NCBI GenBank assembly: GCA_029204225.1
Contig: CM055095.1
Coordinates: 75,239,594 to 75,303,593 of the forward strand
Origin: Diphasiastrum complanatum
Lineage: Eukaryota; Streptophyta; Lycopodiopsida; Lycopodiales; Lycopodiaceae
DNA: 64,000 bases
Reading direction: 5' to 3'
The position numbers were made by a program, and so were the translations under genes. Shown here piece after piece: positions 27,412 to 39,602 of this stretch. The notes beneath the pieces are model-generated. The model searched no databases. It was not told the origin of the DNA and saw nothing but the letters and a program-made list of their open reading frames with translations. Numbering within the stretch: the first letter of the stretch is position 1; each line of letters begins with the position of its first letter.

Positions 27412-27517
27412 GTTTATTGGATTACTAGAGTTTAAGATTTATAATAGAACTTAATATGTTCTTATTTTATAGAGCTAGTTCATTTTGTTTGTGTTCAATC
27501 TCTGTTCCTCAATTTTA

Positions 27518-30500
27518 ATGGAAGGTTCAACCTCAGAGATCCACTTGATCAACAAATTTAACGGAGATGACTTCCACATGTGGAAGTTCAAGATGAAGAT
27601 GATCTTAATCGAGAAGGAGCTATGGGGATACGTAAATGGTTCTATAGCCAGACCAACATAACCTGAACTGCTTCCAGCATGGGAAGCAAAAGGATGGCAA
27701 AGCACTTGCCATTGTATCCTTGAATCTAAAAGACACTCAAATCGCTCATATATCAAACAACACTACCTCCAAAGAAGCGTTGGGTATCCTAACAAGTATC
27801 TATGAGACTTCAGATATATCGACTTGTCTCTTTCTGAGGAAGAAGATACTTACACTCAAGATGAGCAAGGCACCTTAGTCAGCGAATTCAAACAGTTGTT
27901 AAATCAACTTGTTGCCATAGGTTCCCCTATTTCAGAAGAAGACTTAACTATGTCTCTTCTCGCCAATCTTCCATCCTCCTACGACAATCTAGTATTGCTT
28001 TTGAGCAATACTTCTGCATTGTCTCTCAAGAAGCTGGCAGCAAGTCTATTGCAGGAAGAAGTCAGGAGAAAAAGCTTATCCACAATGAGTACCAAGTCAA
28101 TGGCAATGTACTCTAATAAGTAGCAATCCAAGAAAAATAAAAAATTCAAGGACAAGAAGACGAAGGTGGAACAACCAGTCTTAAGGTAACAACAACAGTA
28201 GCAGCACAGTCAACAATCATCCAAGATCAAACTCTTTTGCAGGTATTGCAAAATATCCAATCACGACATAAAGGATTGTTGCATCCTCAAGCACAATGAA
28301 GCGAGGAAGAAGATGCAGCAGCACCAAGAGGGAGGCTTTGACACTATCAAAAATCCACAAGAAGAGGACAAGGCATTGATGGTACAACATCAACCCAGTA
28401 GAGATGCCTATCAATGGTATCTTGATTCAGGTGCTTCACAACACATGACGCCATGTAAGAACCTATTTTCTACTCTCACAACAACAGATTCAAAGTACAT
28501 TTTCTTTGGTGACTCAAGTTCGCACAAGGTTGAAGGACAAGGCTCCATTAGACTATAGTTCCCTAACAACATCACTAGACAGCTAAATGGTGTACTTTAC
28601 GTATTCAAATTAACAAAGAATTTATTATCTATTAGCAAGATCACTGATCAAGGTTATAGAGCTTTGTTTACTGCTAGTCGATGTACTACTTTTTATGAGA
28701 ACTCCAATGAAATTCTCTCTGCACACAGAGAACACAATTAGAAGTTGCCCGATCCATGATTGTTAATGCTCAATTACCCCAGAACTTTTGGGCTGAAGCA
28801 ATTTCTACAGCCTGCTATCTGCAAAATTATTCCAGCACTAAGACAGTCGACTCCAAAACATCGTTTGAAGCCTACTATGGCTACAAACCAAGTCTAAAAC
28901 ACTTACGTGTATTTGGATGTCTCTGCTATGCTCAAATACCATTTGATTTGAGGAAGAAACTAGACCCAGTAAGCTATAAGTAAATCTTTATCGGCTATTC
29001 ATTGCATAAGGCATATTGTATCTATGATGTTGATATAGGTCAGATCTCAGTCAGCCGCGATGTTGTCTTTCTTGAAGACAAATTCCATAATTTCAAGCAA
29101 AAGCAGCCAATGTAGGAGTCTGTCACAGCAACTCCATTTTCTATTGATAGACATCGATCTACGAATGTTCAAACATAGGAGTTTTTTCCAACAGCTCCAT
29201 TTACCATCAATAGGCCTAGACCCACGACTGTTTAACCACAAGCTGAAGCTATCCTAGTCATTTACTCAGGAGAAACATCCACTCAAGCACCTGCAGTTTG
29301 AAGGTCGGTAAGACAACGACAGCAACCTGATTGCTTTGTCCCTCAGGCGTTCATTATTCATAATGAACCTGCCACTATTGCAGAAGCACTGTCAATGTCC
29401 AATGCAGACAAATGGAAAGTTGCGATGGATGCTGAATACCATTCTTTGATGAAGAACAAGGCCTAGAGTCTTGTTAATCCTCTTGCAGGTATAAAGCCTA
29501 TCGACTCTAAATGGATCTTCAAGCTAAAGCTTAAGCCAGATGGATCAATATCCAAATGGAAAGCTTGTTTAGTGGTTAAGGGATTTGAGCAAGTTTACGG
29601 AATAGATTATATTGACACCTTTAGTCCAGTGGTAAAGCATCAATCTATTCGCACCTTGCTAGCTATAGCTGCTGTAGAGGATTTGGACATTCACCAGATG
29701 GACGTCCAGACGGCATTCCTTCACAAATACATACAAGAAGACATATTTATTTATCAACCAGAAGCTTACGTCCTTCGAGACAAAGAGCATTTGGTATGTA
29801 AATTGCATAAAGCATTATATGGTCTCAAGCAAGCTCCCAAGGCCTAGTATCATAGAATATATCACTTCTTGTTGTAGCATAACTTCACTTTTTGCTCCGC
29901 AGACTCTAATGTGTATCTCAAACGTAAAGGGTCAAGCTATGTTATAATAGCATTATATGTTGATGATTCCTTAATTATCAACAATTCAATCAGTTATTAC
30001 AAGAAACCAAATTTCTGCTTTCATTAGAATTTGAGATGACTGATTTAGGCCTAGTCCATTACCTACTCGGTATGAAAATTCATAGAGATTGCGTAGGCAG
30101 AAGGATTACTATAAGCCAAGAGTCTTATCTTATCAATGTACTTCGCAGATATGGCATGGAGGATTGTAAGCCCATAGACACACCTATGGATCCAGGATCT
30201 AAGTTGTCCAAAGACATGTCCCCCAGAACTCAAGCAGATCAGCAAGAAATGTGCAGCTATCCTTATCAGTCCGTCATAAGATCTATAATGTATTCTATGG
30301 TCTGCACACAACTTGATCTAGCATATGCAATAAGCACATTGTCTCAATATATGTCCTATCTAGGCTTACAACACTGGAAAGCTCTGCAAAGAGTTCTGAG
30401 GTACATTCAAGCTTCAAAGCACTTTGCTTTGAGCTACAATGGTAATACAGAAGCTGCTCTCACACTGACCACGTATTCAGATTCAGATTGGACAGGAGAC

Positions 30501-30950
30501 GTGGATACCAAAAAATTCACATCAGGTTATATCTGTTTCCTTGCAAGAGGACTCATTTCATGGAACATCAGAAAGCAAAAATGCATTTTGTTATCCTCCA
30601 TAGAATCTGAATATGTTGCAACTACATCAACAGTGAATGAGATAATTTGGCTAAGAAGGCTACTGCAAGATCTACAATTTTCACAGGTCCAACAATATTC
30701 CAGTGCAACAATCAGAGTTGCATAACTCTATCTCTAAATTCATGTACTCATGCTAGAACTAAACACATAGAAGTTCGGTCCCCATTTTCTTAGAGAGAAA
30801 GTTCAAAATGAAGATGTTGTATTAAGTTGCTGTCATACAAACAATATGCTGGTTGATATTTTGACAAAGCCATTGTCTAGAGATAAACATTCTACCTTAG
30901 TAGATATGATAAATCTCAATTACAGTTCAGATTCATAGCAGTAAGCTTAA
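27518..30950 (+). pseudogene. Copia C1 gag-pol, integrase core deleted
   Basis: An ATG at 27518 starts gag (EIHLINKFNGDDFHMWKFKM). It is followed by DLTMSLLANLPSSYDNLVLL, a zinc-knuckle region with broken cysteines (about 28235-28280), protease WYLDSGASQHMTPC (about 28420-28455), and GAG-pre-integrase (LLSISKITDQGYRAL, about 28620-28735). The zinc-binding and DDE portions of integrase are absent: the frame jumps at about 28738 to ARSMIVNAQLPQNFWAEAIS. RT (29500-29850; QMDVQTAFL), the YVDD block (about 29955), the RNase H connection (30036-30720; VHYLLGMKIH, DWTGDVDTKKFTSGY) and the tail DILTKPLSRD (about 30860) follow. Several in-frame stops; inactive. Same family as copia B. Confidence 0.93.
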
Positions 30951-32147
30951 AGGAGAGTGTTTAGTTTAATCTTACTCCTACTCTTCCTAACTGCCCTCCT
31001 TCCTTCTCTCAATTTTACTCTCTCAAAAGAAACCTACAGAAACTGAACTTTTTTCAACAGTCTACATTTTTGGTCTAATTGTCGCTACAGTCTGCATTTC
31101 TTTTCACAATTTCTGACAGGCAAAAAACCTGACACTATCACCTTTATTTTTGTGACACTTGTATTACTCAGTTTGTAGGCCATTTCAAACACTTCTAGAA
31201 ATGCGAGAATTGTGACATTGCATTTTTATATGCAATTTTTGACAGGCGACAAAAAGCGAAAAATGCGACACTACAATTTTACACGTGTTTCTACACAGGC
31301 GAAAACTCTGACATTGCAATTTTACACAAGTTTCTACACAGGCGAAAAATTTGACACTACAGTTTTACATGAGATTCTACACATGCAAAAAACCCGACAC
31401 TGCAGTTTTACACAGGATTCTACACAGACGAAAAACTTAACAATCTACAAAACACACAAGATTCCTCACAGGCTGTCTATGTCTTCACGTTCCAATAACA
31501 ACTATTCTAATTAGTCAATTAATCAGCTTTAGTAAATGTAAAGCTAGAATAATGTGAGATCTTCCAGTTGCTATAATGAGTGATTGAAGATAGCACACAT
31601 CTTGGAAAATAGAGAGATCAAATCAGAGGATGATATGACAGAAATTAAACGACCAGAATGGGTCTTTCAGTAGTTGACTCCTCAGAGGTCATGATTATAT
31701 AAAGAGAGAGAGATTCATAACTTTAGAAATTGCTTTGAATCTGTGAGTAGGATCACGTGCTTATTAGTGCAATTGTATTGTGGTCTGATCGGTGTTACTA
31801 CCACTTTATTATATAGATTCGCTACAATTCTACATCTTTTTGCATTCTTGTTGAATGAAATTGTCTCTCACTCCTCTTATGCAAATATCAATATAAAGAA
31901 AAATGTTTGGCTATCTCTGACACCTAAATTATTTCTACATTCTCTTCTTAATCAAATTATCGGTATTAGAGGATTGCATGGCTGTCTTAGACGCCTAATC
32001 ATTTCTGCAATCTCTCTTTCATGGTAGTTTGAGACTCCTACACTGATAATCTTTTGTTAACACGAAAGAACAGTTCGCAACCTCCATTCTCTAAGTAATC
32101 CACGATCCTGTTAAACACAATTATCACTGTTCTTCATAGTATTCATT
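30951..32147 (+). mobile_element. Copia C1 polypurine tract and 3' LTR, interrupted
   Basis: The tract AGGAGAG ends at 30957 and the LTR starts TGTTTAGTTTAATC at 30958. It matches the C1 5' LTR from about 31722. It is cut at 32147 in the middle of AGTATTCATT, where copia D's LTR begins. The missing tail is the part that in the 5' LTR continues GTCTTTCTCTTG. Confidence 0.88.
31210..31450. repeat. Minisatellite inside the C1 3' LTR, about 43-bp unit
   Basis: Five to six degenerate tandem copies, each built around ACACTGCAATTTTACACA, TTTCTACACAGGCG and AAAAA. They produce a repetitive open frame of no coding significance. The corresponding part of the 5' LTR is truncated, so whether the expansion predates insertion cannot be read here. 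Confidence 0.75.
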
Positions 32148-32884
32148 TGTGAAGATTAGTAAAATTATATCTTCCTATCTTGAGTTTTGGAGCCATGCCT
32201 ATCTTATTTCCATGGTATATTTTATTGTACATAAAGGTATGTGAATTGAGCACATAACCTTCTAGAATAGGTCAAGTTTGAGTTAGGTAGATTCAATCTT
32301 GATGTCATGCAAAAGTTTAGATTAGATACAAAATAATTCAATGTGCACGCAAGCAACATGCAATCAGTGCATGCAACATGCAAAGTAGTTTTCATGATCT
32401 ACACATGTCTAGGCAATTTTGAGAGGCGACATACAGTACATGCAATATCCATGCGTGCAATTTTACATGTGGATCCATGTTAGTTGAGTTAACTAAGCAA
32501 AGTGGACTTTCCATGCAACTCCACTAGGAATTCGAGTCTCTTTGATGTAGGGAAACTTTGGCATGTTTTGTCATATTGTGAATATTCAAATTTTGGTGTT
32601 TTGGGCTCATTCTCTCTCTACCCAAGTTTTATCAGTATGATTTTCTCTCTCTACTCAAGAGCAGGCTATTTTTCCCATAGCAAGCACTTAGAATTATTTC
32701 TGATATCCATTTCTCATAGTAAGAAGTTAGTGTTTTTAGTCTGATGTATGTCATTGTGCTCTTGCCTTAGATTTTTCAAGTAATCTGTTCATTGACCAAT
32801 CTTGTGCAATCACAACACCTCATTAAAATCCTGTAAGGTGGTGTGGAATTCACACATGCTAAAAATTTCACATGGTATCAGAGC
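32148..32884 (+). mobile_element. Copia D 5' LTR and primer-binding site
   Basis: A 725-bp LTR with perfect 6-bp terminal inverted repeats: TGTGAA at 32148 and TTCACA ending at 32872. A full primer site TGGTATCAGAGC follows immediately at 32873-32884. It interrupts the C1 3' LTR. No 3' LTR of this element was found. Confidence 0.9.
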
Positions 32885-33628
32885 TTCATGCTTTGTAGAG
32901 ATGAGGGTGTATACATCAGAACATAAGTGCTTTTGCTTGTAGAAACTTGAATTTGGGGGAGGAATTCAAACTCGCTGACAAACAAGCCATATGTAGACCA
33001 TAAGTGGATCAAATCAGGTCTGATCTACTCCAGTTGAGCTCTGTACAGACAGAGAGCTCACACATGTGAAATCAGCCCTCTTTGTTTGAGTGCTACTTCT
33101 CAAGGAATGATCCAAATTTGATGTTCTATAGCTTGTTGGATAGGTATTGAAGAGAAGAATGTGTTGCTCAAGTTTCTAAATTAGTTTGATTTGTTTATAG
33201 GAGAGTTTTAGGCAATCAGAAAGTTTGGGAGAGTACTCATCTCGTGTGATATGCCAAAGTGAGCACACATCAGTTCTTTTCACCAATTTTTTCAATTTTC
33301 TTTATCAATCAAGCAAAATTGGATAAGTGATTTTGTGAGGTCTTAGACTTTTCATTTTACACTAATTATTGTGTCTGAGTTGAAAGTAAGTTCCTAGAGA
33401 GTTTATCAACTCGTGGGAGAGATAGACTTTATACTTGCATGTGCTTCATTTCTATGATTGAAGCAAGATCCAAATTCAAGATGGATTCATTCTTTCAGTT
33501 GAGAACTGGATCTCACATTCTATTGCTAGATTTCATAGGTTGGATCAACATTATAAGTATTAGATCCTAGGTTGAGATAGCAAGCAACGTTTTCAACTTC
33601 ATCTTTGTCATTACTAGAATTTCTCATA

Positions 33629-34720
33629 ATGAATATGTCTTCATCTGGTTCACATTTCTTGGAGCATAGTGAGAGATTAACATCTTCCAATTATGCAATG
33701 TGGAAGATTAGAATGGAATCATTATTGATTCTACAGGATGTAATGGACATTGTGAGTGGAGATGAAGAAGAATTTGCAGCACCTAATGAAGTTGCTGCAT
33801 TCAATAAAAGAACCAGAATTGCCCTTCATTTCATAAAAAAAAATTTCACAAATGAAGTGTTAAGAGAGATCAGTACATGCACCATTGCCAAGGAGGCTTG
33901 GGACACTCTCAAAACAATTTATGAAATCAAGAATACTTCTAGATTTCTTACACTTAGAAACCAAATCTTTCTAATTATGAGAGAGTAGATGAGACTCTGA
34001 GCGCCTCATCTTATGTAATGAGAGTAAAGGATCTTCATCTAGAGTTAGCTGGTACTGGAGATGCTCTTAAAAACACTAAACTTGTTCAAGTAGACCTTAA
34101 TGGACTTAGAGATGAGTATGACAATATTGTGCAGACTTATGATGTCAGGGAGGAACTTCCATCCTTGGAGACACTACAAGATATTCTCATTGCTGAAGAA
34201 AACAGACAAGAGAACAAGATGTTGAGGATCAACAGACTTTCGTTGAAAGATAATGGAGATGACAAAGCACTATTCACCAAGGACAAGTCAAAAGGCAAGA
34301 GCAAAGGTCAACAACACTTCAAGAAAGACAAAGCCAAAGAAGGTAGTGAGGATCAACCCTCACAAGTTGCAACATCCAATGGCAAAAAGAAACTATCAAA
34401 GATCAAATGTTTCTTCTGTGGTAAGAAAGGCCACTATGCATCAAATTGTTTCAAGAAGAAGAACCAATCTAAGCAAGCTAACCTTAAGCTTCAACCTTGT
34501 GAAGCTTGTGTTTTGGCAAAATCACACATAAGACCTTTTTTAAGATCAAGCATCAAAACATAGCATCCATTTGAATTCGTGCACTTTGATGTTCATTTCT
34601 CTTCAACCAAAAGAAAAGGAGGACCAAATTGCTTTGTTTCTTTTGTAGATGATTATACAAGATATTCTTGGATCTATATGCTATCTTGTAAGCTTATGTA
34701 GAAAAGCGGTTTACTTTCAA
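33629..34720 (+). pseudogene. Copia D gag to integrase, protease missing
   Basis: An ATG at 33629 opens gag (LTSSNYAMWKIRMESLLILQ, RTRIALHFIKKNF, AKEAWDTLKTIYE). A frameshift near 33988 is followed by VQVDLNGLRDEYDNIVQTYD, a Lys-rich stretch and a CCHC zinc knuckle, CFFCGKKGHYASNC, at about 34408-34450. The next recognisable motif is CEACVLAKSHIRPF from the GAG-pre-integrase region, so protease and most of the linker have been deleted. The start of the integrase core (HPFEFVHFDVHFS, CFVSFVDDYTRYSWIYML) ends in a stop near 34700. RT and RNase H are absent. Confidence 0.88.
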
Positions 34721-34726
34721 GTTGAA

Positions 34727-34802
34727 TGCTTTGAGAAGTGATAGTGGAGGTGAATATACCTCCAATAAATTGCTTTGAGAAGTGATAGTGGAGGTGAATA
34801 TA
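34727..34802 (+). repeat. 32-bp direct repeat in the integrase remnant
   Basis: TGCTTTGAGAAGTGATAGTG and its continuation to GGTGAATATA occur at 34727-34758 and again at 34771-34802, 44 bp apart. Each encodes LRSDSGGEY, the region around the second catalytic Asp of copia integrase. Confidence 0.9.
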
Positions 34803-35000
34803 TCTCGCACTTCATATAATGTGCTCAAGATGTCCCAGACTTCCTTGGATGTCTGAGCTTCAAACACATGGCCAATCTGAGTGTCTGAAATGTTGAGGAT
34901 GATCAGTGCAAATGCTTTGCCATCCTTCAGCTTCCATCAGGAGATTGTTGTGTCGTCAACTTCAGGTCTTGCCTCTACACTTGTAACAATGTCGTTGCGC
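34803..35000 (-). pseudogene. Copia gag fragment
   Basis: The minus strand shares wording with the gag of copia B at 57170-57240: a block reading roughly IAHVFEAQTSKEVWDILS and KLKDGKAFALIILNISDTQI. It starts directly after the 32-bp repeats of copia D, on the opposite strand. Only about 60 codons are recognisable. Confidence 0.6.
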
Positions 35001-35800
35001 TCACCTCAGTGCGTGCACTACTTATAACTAAATAGGAGAACAAAGATAAATTTAGAGTTTAAAGTTGATGGTGATAGCAAAAGCAATGAGCAAACAATCA
35101 GACAAGTCATCAGATAGTCAAACAGAACGTGAAAAGCATTGCAACACTGACAAGAATCTGAACGCAGGACCAGACAGTAGTTTATTCAAGACAAGTAAAA
35201 TGAAATATACAATTCAGATAATACATATGAACACAAAACAATAGCGGACGATCCCGCATGCTCAAAAAGCTAATTACGATCTATAAAAGTTATGAATTTA
35301 TTTCTGAGAATCCGTCTGAAAAAAAAATCGATGCATGAAAAACACCTACAGTATTTGTCTCATTGATTCATTAAATGCTTAACTATATAATTTATATTTG
35401 TGCAGATGAAAGGTACAAGAAATGGCATGAAGCTGTTGAGCGAGATCGTGGGCGGCTACTGTCATTGTCAAGTTAGTTTGCACAGTGCAGAAAGTAAGCA
35501 TGAGGAGTATCTGACATCGAAGTTCATCGTGTTGTTGTTGGTGTTAGGGTGATGACGCAACATTCTTCAGGGTTTGCCTCTGATGCCTTGAAAAATCAAG
35601 TAAACAGTGTTTGTCACATTTTTCTTCATGAAAAATGCGACACTCTTCAAAAGTCTTAGGAAAATGAAAAATTAGAACTTTGTCACAGACTTCGACTTTT
35701 TCGGCTTTTTCGGTTGTTGGAGTCTACTTTTATTTTTCCAGACTGTGCGACAATGCAGATAAAAATGCAGCAACATGAATGGAAACAGATTAACATAGGA
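35001..35800. other. Unassigned, no gene seen
   Basis: AT-rich sequence with GCGACA/TGTCAC-type short motifs (about 35610-35760) resembling the minisatellite words in the C1 LTR, so part of it may be degraded LTR. No coding motifs. Confidence 0.3.
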
Positions 35801-35801
35801 T

Positions 35802-37440
35802 TTAGGAGAGTAGAAGAGATAAATTCAACATAGAGAGAGAGAGAGAGAGAGAGAATATCTTCTCCTTCATTTTAGGTTCCAAAGGAATACTAAGTGACAA
35901 GTCCTCCAAATGGGTAAGATCTTCCTCTGAACCAACTACATCACCTTCACGTAAACATAATTTTAACCGGCTTACATTAAACACAAGGTGAACTGTAGTC
36001 TTGTCTTGAAGATCTAGTTCGTAAGCTAAAGAACCAATTTTTTTCATAATCTGAAACGGTCCACAATATCTAGTAGACAATTTATAATGCTTTTCGTACA
36101 CATAGTCTTAGAATCCTTAGATATTCTAAGATATACCCAGTCATCAACTTTAAAATCTCTGAGAGACATAGTGCTTAGCTCTATCCTGAGCACTCAAGAT
36201 ACAATCATGGGCCACTTGCACCATTTCATGCATATCATGTAAGAAATTCGCAACTTTTGGGATCTTAACAAACTCCGTCTCCACATTTACCGGAGATCTA
36301 GGTTGAAAACCATACATCAACATAAACAGACTATAACCAGTAACAAAATGTTTCCTATTGTTATAAGCAAACTCAATCAAAGGAACATAATCTTTCCATT
36401 AAAATTGTCTGTGAGACACATATGTTCTCAACATATCCTCCATAATTCGATTAGTTCTCTCAGTCTGACCATCTGATTCATGATGATCAGAAGAACTAAA
36501 ACTAAACGAGGTTTCTAGCTTATGATTTAGGATCTCTATCACTAACTATATCACTTGACAGTCCATAAAGCCTAAATAATCTTTCCACAAAGATTTGGGC
36601 TAGAAGCCTTAGCAGTTGACTTGATTGGTATGAAAGTAGCTAACTTTGTCAAAATGTCCACCACAACCCAAATAGAATCATTTTGGCATTGGGTCCTTGG
36701 AAGTCCAACCACAAAATCCATAGATATGTTTTTCCATCGTCTTCTTAGGGATATCTAGGAAATGAAACAACCCTCTAGTCTTTAAGCATCTAGCTTTGGC
36801 TAACTGACAAGGTCCACATTTAACCACATAAGACTCAACAAATGGATTGAGTTTTGGCCAATAAAACTCTCTTTTGACCAAGTCTAGAGTCCTGTATATA
36901 CCCGAATGACCTGCACAGGGAACATCATGACACTCATAAAGAGTCCTCTTCTTTATCTCATCATCTGTTGGTACACAAATGTTTCTATTTCGAAATAGTA
37001 AACCACCTTGAATATCTTCTTATCTTTTCTAGAAACCTGAAAACCCTGTGAGTAAATCTCTATTCCATTCTCAATTTTTCCTGTCTCCACCATCTTCTAG
37101 ATGGGACCAAAATGAGAATCCGATTCACACACCCTTTCAATGAAAGATATAGATCAGTGGAAATCTGGATGAATGAAAGTTCATTTAATTCACCAATCTG
37201 ACTAAAGGTCATCCACAACTTGGTTAGAGCTGCCCTTGACATATCGGATCTCATGATCAAATTCCTGCATAAGCTCAGCCTAGCAAGCTTTACGACCCCT
37301 CAAATTATTCTGGTTACAAAAGTACTTTAGAGGTTGGTAATCTATATACACTATAAACTGACTACCATAAAGGTAATGTCTCCAAGTTTTAAGTGCATAA
37401 TAACTCATTTTCCTGAGTTGTGTGACGCAACTGAGGCCTT
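35802..37440 (-). pseudogene. Ty3/gypsy pol 3' half (RNase H, integrase)
   Basis: Minus strand, high to low: RNase H (about 37440-37200; ALKTWRHYLYGSQFIVYIDY, LKYFCNQNNLRGRKA, then a HEIRYVKGSSNQVVDDL-type end), the integrase zinc-binding block (36881-36770; REFYWPKLNPFVESYVVKCG, CQLAKARCL), a core fragment with frameshifts (36720-36400), a distal core (36380-36150; MIEFAYNNRKHFVTGYSLF, YGFQPRSPV), and the C-terminal domain (36101-35870; YKLSTRYCGPFQIMKKIGSL, VFNVSRLKLC). This lineage differs from the inverted-repeat gypsy. Many stops. Confidence 0.88.
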
Positions 37441-38170
37441 GTGAGTTTTCAATAATGAGAGAACGAATGCAGACAAGCTACACATATTTCCTCGTCTGCT
37501 GCAAAAACAAGCTCGTGTATGGTGCAGTAAAATGGACCGTGCAGCTGCCAACACCTGGGAGTTGTTAAGAGAAGCCTTTCCAAACCAATTTCGAAAGATT
37601 GGCTATTCCACCAGAGTGCTTGCACAACTTAACTCAGTGTAGAAGGAGTCGTCTTTGAGACGATAAACCATGAAGGTAAAAAACTTAATCGAAAAACTAG
37701 TAGATTGAATAGTCTACCATCAGAGATTGACAACTATTGCAGACAAGGGTCCATGAATAGTCCGGATGAAGTTATCCAAGATCACAAAAAAACGACGATC
37801 GGATAAGAAGCCGAAAAAGAAATCATCAGCGTCATTCAATGATTTGAGCTCTGATGAGGACTTATTTGATAGTTTGAAGTCGCCTAGTTCAAGCGATGAT
37901 ACGGACACTGAGAGCTCAAATTCTTCAAGAGACGATAAAAATCATCGAAAGGAGAAAAAAATGAAAAAGAAATCAAAACCTTTCAAGGAATCTCTTGTGA
38001 AGATTGATAAAGTCTGAAAGAATAACATCGCTAATTTGTCGAAGCAGATGCAGAACTTGAAAGTTCAGATATCTGAAGTATCGGACAAAAGACAAAAAAG
38101 CATCATCTTCCAATCCTAATGTCTGATGCACCAAGTGTGGATCCTCAGGCCAAACCGACAATGAATGTAA
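37440..38170 (+). pseudogene. Gypsy gag-like fragment with zinc knuckle remnant
   Basis: Starts head-on against the minus-strand RNase H. It reads FPRLLQKQARVWCSKMDRAA and WELLREAFPNQFRKIGYSTR (gag capsid-like). After frameshifts comes an acidic, Lys/Ser-rich linker (37766-38017) and a CTKCGSSGQTDNEC-type zinc knuckle at about 38130-38165. Confidence 0.6.
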
Positions 38171-38454
38171 GGTAAAACAAGTATCATATGCTGAAAGTGC
38201 TTCAGGAGACGTTTTGTATATTTACGAAACAGATCCAGATGAGCACTGCCATTACATTAAAGGATCGCCAGGTTCAGTTGTGTAGTCAAACTATCCTTCT
38301 AGGATTTTCGTGTCATCAGGACTTTGTCATAAATTGCTTTGTATTTTTACAAACTATTAGAAAACAAGTGTAATTCTACAAAGTGTGAAACTGTACAGAT
38401 ATTTCTAGCAGTTAGTGAATGGATCTGGATTAGAAAATAATAGGTATGGAGACT

Positions 38455-38700
38455 ACAGGAATCCAACACCCCCCCCCACCCCACCCCCCCCCCCAATCTG
38501 GATCCTTGAATGCCTTGAATTACAAATTCAAGATAGCACAAAAATTCTTGTGTGCTTTCTGATTCAATCCTTTCGTAAATATGTCAGCTGCCATGTACTA
38601 GGTTTTGCAAAATTTTAGACTTATCTCTTTGTTGAGTATCTTGCTCCTGATGTAGTGATATTTAATTTTGATGTGCTTGGTCCTAGAATGTGTAGTGGGT
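38455..38700 (-). pseudogene. Copia RNase H C-terminal tail
   Basis: The minus strand reads SRTKHIKIKYHYIRSKIL, then ADIFTKGLNQKAHKNF, the characteristic end of copia pol. The rest of the element is missing on the upstream side, where a gypsy LTR begins. A poly-C tract with interruptions (about 38467-38495) lies just past the end, near where the polypurine tract would be. Confidence 0.85.
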
Positions 38701-39471
38701 TTTTTTCCTAGCCTAACCTCAATCCAAGATCCAAACAATCAAGCATAAGGGAGAAGAAGTCAGTTGTCACACGTAGGTTCGTTCCCATGAGAGCGATAGC
38801 ATATCTCAGATTTCAACATTAATGGAAGATCCAAATCCAACTCTAACATCCATTAACCCTAAGCATTAACACTATATTCCACAATGAAGATAGCTTACTA
38901 TTTTTCTCTCTCCCTTCTTCTCTCACAAAAAGTATAAGAAATAGCAATTCCAATAATAATCAGATCCAACAATTAGCAAATACAACAAAAGCATAAGAGA
39001 TGAAGGAAAAGTGAGAGAGCAAGGACATTCACAAATCCATTTCATAAGAGAACCAATCTGTTTGTATTGAAATGGGGATATATACATGATTTCCAAATTC
39101 GAGTTTGGCACTATTTATAGTAGAGAGGAGGACCCTGGCCTCAAAATCCTATTGGTCCATTTCTACCTCCCTAACTATTCAAACTTAAAAAAGAGTGGAA
39201 ATCCATTCAATAATTGGAGGGAACCAATTTGAATTTGAATTTGAACCAATTTTGGTGGGAGTCTCAGCTTTATTCACTAACTTGACATTTAGGTCTGTGA
39301 CATTAAAAGTCCCGCAAAAAGGCCTAAAGTTCTTTTATTAACTTTCTAATTATCAAATGACTATGTGATCATCGGGTTGGATTTACACACGTAGGGTGTC
39401 AAATCCCTCTCACTTATTAACTAGGGTTAGAGTTGCCTCGAGATCTGCAAACCCTCCAACAGTATCTCCCA
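38695..39471 (-). mobile_element. Gypsy-family LTR
   Basis: On the minus strand a polypurine-like GGTGGGAGATAC is followed by TGTTGGAGGG at 39471. It shares ordered blocks with the LTRs at 17.1-17.7, 42.06-43.06 and 51.9-52.3 kb (an AGTGAGAGGG-type block, a TGTGTAAATCC block, TGACATTAAAGTTTG-like words, an SSR-prone tail). The distal end is set where copia RNase H sequence begins. Confidence 0.6.
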
Positions 39472-39600
39472 CCAAAACTGGTGGTAGTTTAACAACACCT
39501 CGCGGGTTTTATTCACTTTGGGCTTGTTGTGTAGTCTTTGTAGCATAGGGTCCGAACGCTGGGAGCGTCAACCCCACCTCAATCTGCATAGCACATAGAG

Positions 39601-39602
<2 letters not shown>

